Positions 61,701 to 64,000 of a stretch of 64,000 bases of DNA are shown in pieces. A program made the position numbers and the translations under genes. How positions within the stretch are numbered: the stretch's first letter is position 1; each line of letters starts with the position of its first letter. The DNA comes from JACRCT01 sp036504155. GTDB taxonomy: Bacteria; Myxococcota; Myxococcia; Myxococcales; UBA5297. The DNA lies in the NCBI GenBank assembly GCA_036504155.1, contig DASXVQ010000038.1, forward strand, positions 36,020-100,019, read 5' to 3'. The notes below the pieces were generated by a model. It did no database searches, had not been told where the DNA came from, and was given only the letters and a program-made list of their open reading frames with translations.

Positions 61701-62999
61701 GACGCCGTGGACACCTCCACCCCCGAGCTCGCCGCTCGCGGCGTCCTGGCCGCGTTCGCGAACGGCACGAGCCCCACCGAGATGAGCGCGCGCCTGGCGA
61801 GGCTCGCCTCGGCCCGGCGCAAGGCCGACTTCGGCGCGTCCAAGGCGTTGCGCCACGCGCGGCTGCCGGGCCTGGACTCGCCCTTCCCGTTCGAGCAGCT
61901 CTACCACCGCGCGCAGTGCGTGACCGCCGGCGACGCCCAGGTGGCGCGGGTGCGCTGCGAGCTGCCGGAGAACGGCGGCCTCGCCGTGACCAGCTACTGG
62001 GTCGCCGAGGGCGGCAGCTGGAGGCTCGAGTCGCTGGGCGAGCCCGCGCAGCTCGCGGGGCTCGCCTGGGCCCTCTCGAGCCAGCGGAAGGCGGGCGCGG
62101 CCGGAGCGTGGATCGGCTGGCTCGTCGACGAGCTGGGCGCGCGCGACAACCGGTCGGAGGTCGCGTTGCTGCTCAAGGACCTCTGGGCCGAGGCCAAGCA
62201 CGACGACCCGGAGGCGGCCCGCCTCGCGGCGGCCATCGGCCAGCTCACCTACTCGGACATGGCCAAGGCGGCCCCCAAGGCCGCGCTCGAGGCGCTGGAG
62301 AAGGGGCGGCTAGGGCTGTCCGGGGCGCTGCGCCGCCGCGCCGACGCGGCGCTCGCCAGGGCCCTCGACCTGCGCCGGGACTGGGCCAAGGCGGCCAAGG
62401 TGCTCGAGCCGCTCGCCAGCTCAGAGAACGAGCAGCGGCTGTGGCGCTGGCTGACGATGCTGGAGGCGAACCTGGGACGCGGGCCCTCGGCGCTGGCGCG
62501 GGTGGACAAGGCCCTGGCCAAGGACCCGGCGAGCACGGAGTGGCGGATGCTCAAGGCCACGGTCTGCCTGCACAGCGGCAAGCACGCCGAGGCCTACCAG
62601 ACGCTCAAGCAGCTGCGCGCGGACAAGGGCGACGGCGCCGGCAGCCGCAACAACCTGCTCTGGTCGCAGCTGATGGCCGACCAGCTCGACGAGGAGGCCG
62701 AGCGCGAGGCGCTGCGGCTCGCCAACGAGAAGACGGTGAGCGAGGCCGAGCTGCACACCGCGGCGATGGTGCTGCTGCAGCGCAGCCGGGCGGGCGAGGC
62801 GGCGGCCTACGGCGGACGGCGCCAGCAGCGGATGGGGGACGAGACGGACGACGCGCAGCGCCTCTACCGCGCCCGGCTGCTGCAGGTGCTCGGGTTCGAC
62901 GAGGCGGCGCGGGCGGAGTACGCACGGATCGGCAGCGACGATCCGGAGTTCGTCGAGCTGCGCAAGCGCTACCTCGCCCCGCCGCGCAAGCAGCCGTAG
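58794..62999 (+). CDS. DUF3857/transglutaminase-like lipoprotein with TPR-rich C-terminus
   Basis: A 1401-residue lipoprotein, MRPSEKTRSCSRLAVAG start and lipobox LAGAC. An N-terminal DUF3857 region (about 75-330) precedes a transglutaminase-like core with 'ARGYGDCKDLSVL' (Cys366), 'FKHMIVVV' (His408) and 'WLDATAPVYPAG' (Asp425), so the cysteine-protease-like triad is intact. From about 700 onward the protein is built of alpha-helical TPR-like repeats ('AVALARRWLAEQPADAQTR', 'MLEANLGRGPSALARVDKAL'). Such proteins are common outer-envelope lipoproteins of unclear substrate. Frame is open throughout. Confidence 0.88.
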   Translation: MRPSEKTRSCSRLAVAGLALSLALAGACATTPVAPTAEVRPAASSGAGWEPGAGAQQALEEVWAAKPFAAKASTLARASGGRVARMHPAEVLLIDSSVRLEPGGRAVEVERTLWRVLDDAPDQTLTFEWSPWRQERPQVRARVVSADGAESLLDPKSIVEGVATVDGLQLSDVHRLQVPLPQVRRGSVVELEVVHVDTRPMLQDGGHGDSHSLWGVEPVRRRRFHVQAPASAPLKFEVVGAPAPQLQRDGERQLLDVEVGELDFKPFGLTRSQLRERTPRFGWTTWTSWEGVARGYGKLLEPVFADEPDLSSLSPLVAQAAGDTEKAQAVLRWVSERVRYTALHLREGAIVPTPPSAVLARGYGDCKDLSVLVASCLRRVGVRAEVALAMADGPVPRDGLPGLEPFKHMIVVVPDPKGGEPLWLDATAPVYPAGVLPVAVRNQRSLVVSASTRGLVSTPTSRQTPLVYRETIEARLAPFGEGSARLALESGGAAEGYARSQAEPCDAAAAHKLAQDTVSTLFGELPFTAALRNCKAGDGQLTVVAELGPTPVLETGDRLATLRLPSQLILKVAPEGLAGPKPKTDERTDAEKQDERQRMLEETGMAPEDLERRAFDFGFRPLAERLYRITLPPRFAVGTLPPDRTLAMGPSTFTETYARVDERTVEARFRFEAERSEWSVEDVKAFRDAFWKRFSGAMPELVFTFEPAKLLEERHPAEAVALARRWLAEQPADAQTRARFARMLMGLGLNELARQEAERALKDAPDDPFVLMVRGDVARADANGVMYRPPFERARALECLRKAHEKLPDHGWSARALAETLRRNEAGELVSGWTAEHAEAASVLQAMAERRGGEWALTALTDLYLRARRDGDLKALYEKHPSLREGNEPGPGVIAEVLSGTVEGTLRRLEQISEPKARFSALAAAYSVLGHLRHYDEAQQLVERFQPGDALAREVGVLKTMNAGLKAVPDAVDTSTPELAARGVLAAFANGTSPTEMSARLARLASARRKADFGASKALRHARLPGLDSPFPFEQLYHRAQCVTAGDAQVARVRCELPENGGLAVTSYWVAEGGSWRLESLGEPAQLAGLAWALSSQRKAGAAGAWIGWLVDELGARDNRSEVALLLKDLWAEAKHDDPEAARLAAAIGQLTYSDMAKAAPKAALEALEKGRLGLSGALRRRADAALARALDLRRDWAKAAKVLEPLASSENEQRLWRWLTMLEANLGRGPSALARVDKALAKDPASTEWRMLKATVCLHSGKHAEAYQTLKQLRADKGDGAGSRNNLLWSQLMADQLDEEAEREALRLANEKTVSEAELHTAAMVLLQRSRAGEAAAYGGRRQQRMGDETDDAQRLYRARLLQVLGFDEAARAEYARIGSDDPEFVELRKRYLAPPRKQP

Positions 63000-63029
63000 C
63001 GGCCGCTCCCGCGCCACTCACCCTGTCCC

Positions 63030-63840
63030 GCGTGGCCCAGGACGGCACCCGGGTGCGCGCGAGCGCTGGGGCGGCTTCGTTCCACCGCAAGAAGCGGCTG
63101 AAAAAGTGCCTGGAGCTGCCCCGGGAGCAGGTCCGCGAGGTGGAAATGGCAGACGGACGATGGCTCGGTGAACGCGCGCGAGCAGGCGGCACGGGAGCGC
63201 GCAGCCAAGGACCGCAAGCAGCGGGTTGAACACGCCCTCGAGGAGCTCAAGAAGGTCCAGGCATCCAAGGAGACCGAGGAGGAGAAGGCGAAGGCACGCA
63301 CCTCGTCCACCGACCCCGAGGCACGGGTGATGAAGATGCCGGACGGAGGGTTTCAGGCCGGCCATCAACGTCTCAGCTCGCCACGACGACGGCTGGAGAA
63401 AGTGGGTCGTCGGAGTCGGCGCGACCAACGCCGGCTCGGACCAAGGGCAGGTCCAGCCCATGCTCGACCAGATTGAGGCACGCACTGGCGAGCGCCCTGC
63501 GGAAGTCCCCCTCGACGGCGGCTACGTCAAGCTGAAGGACATCGAGGACGTCCAGGGCACTGGAACCAAGGTGTATGCCCCCGAGCCGGAGCACCGGAAC
63601 GGCAGCACCGGAGGCGTCCCGCGCAAGGGAGACAGCCGAGCAGGTCGCCGAGCGGCGGCGAAAGCGGATGGCCACGCCCGAAGGCAAGGCCGTCCATCAA
63701 GGAGCGCGGCGAAACGGCCGAGCTGGGTGAACGCCCAGTTCAAGGAGACTTCGGCCTGAAGCTTCGCGTCCGCGGAGCCAAGAAGGTGCTGAGCATCACG
63801 CTGTGGTGCGCCATCGCCCACAACCTTCATGAGGTGGATG
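63030..63840 (+). pseudogene. IS1182-family-like transposase remnant, frameshifted
   Basis: Consecutive frames give pieces of one transposase: 'RVAQDGTRVRASAGAASFHR', 'STDPEARVMKMPDGGF', then after a one-base shift near 63352 'PAINVSARHDDGWRKWVVGV', 'TNAGSDQGQVQPMLDQIE' and 'LDGGYVKLKDIEDV', and after further shifts 'MATPEGKAV' and 'LRVRGAKKVLSITLWCAIAHNL'. These match, in order, an IS1182-type DDE transposase. The 5' part is missing, so the element is dead. The last 160 bases of the window show nothing clear. Confidence 0.75.
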
Positions 63841-64000
63841 GCGCTCTCGGGCTAGGACGGGGCTCCAGACTTCCTGCGGCGCCCGAGGAGGCCGACCGCA
63901 ACCCCTCGTGATCATTGAGGGCGCCACGCGGGTCAAATTTCGCACTCGACTTGGGAATGGGTCCTCTGCTCGGCTGTTGTTTGAGCATGGCCAAGCGAGA

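Noticed and set aside
1..64000. tRNA, rRNA and replication-origin signals
   Set aside because: No cloverleaf with CCA-type end, rRNA core sequence or DnaA-box cluster was noticed by eye; a covariance-model search would be decisive.

Overview
The window is uniformly GC-rich (about 70% by eye) and densely coded on both strands. It looks like chromosome of a Myxococcota / former Deltaproteobacteria-type bacterium. Support: a lipoprotein with 14 'CGNG..D.xEQCD' myxobacterial cysteine-rich (DUF4215-type) repeats, a MYXO-CTERM-like tail on a CAP-domain protein, Pro-Asp-Ala linkers behind lipoboxes, many secreted lipoproteins, two PilZ proteins, and GTG/TTG starts. This assignment is inference; there is no rRNA, tRNA or phylogenetic marker set in the window.

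Layout. 1-4.9 kb: a foldback repeat, a PilZ protein, an alpha/beta hydrolase, a serine beta-lactamase-family lipoprotein, a stand-alone NFACT-R protein and a double-psi-barrel lipoprotein. 4.9-12.2 kb: the giant Cys-rich repeat lipoprotein with strong terminators, a small membrane protein, a carbohydrate-binding-type lipoprotein with a clear sigma70 promoter, and a zinc-ribbon protein ending in seven natural histidines. 12.4-22.5 kb: a YfhO-like membrane protein, three copies of a ~250-bp foldback repeat, an FMN flavoprotein, asd, a radical SAM enzyme, and the promoter-etfB-etfA-MBL operon. 22.9-38.9 kb: mostly exported proteins (two lipases/hydrolases, a porin-MFS pair, CAP/Cys-repeat protein, carboxypeptidase-regulatory-like repeats) plus a cytosolic protein with two PARP-type zinc fingers. 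39.2-46.8 kb: proBA, a YfiR-TonB receptor pair, an FHA-MBL pair and a GGRPG-tailed protein. 46.9-49.7 kb: a membrane-anchored molybdopterin oxidoreductase and a YcaQ-type protein.

The most unusual gene is at 50700-56702: 2000 residues that join a PLP aminotransferase-like domain (with its lysine and NPTG motif) to a C-terminal half with an HprK/PEPCK-like P-loop. I do not recognise a characterised protein of this architecture. The right flank (56.8-64 kb) is accessory: lower-GC small genes, a decayed IS91-like transposase, a transglutaminase-TPR lipoprotein, and a frameshifted IS1182-like transposase remnant.

Working units suggested by spacing: etfB-etfA-MBL (electron transfer), proB-proA (proline synthesis), YfiR-TonB receptor (ATGA overlap), FHA-MBL (abutting codons), porin-MFS (uptake across two membranes), and the 37221/38132 exported pair (GTGA overlap). 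Long opposite-strand open frames are GC-driven shadows and are omitted.
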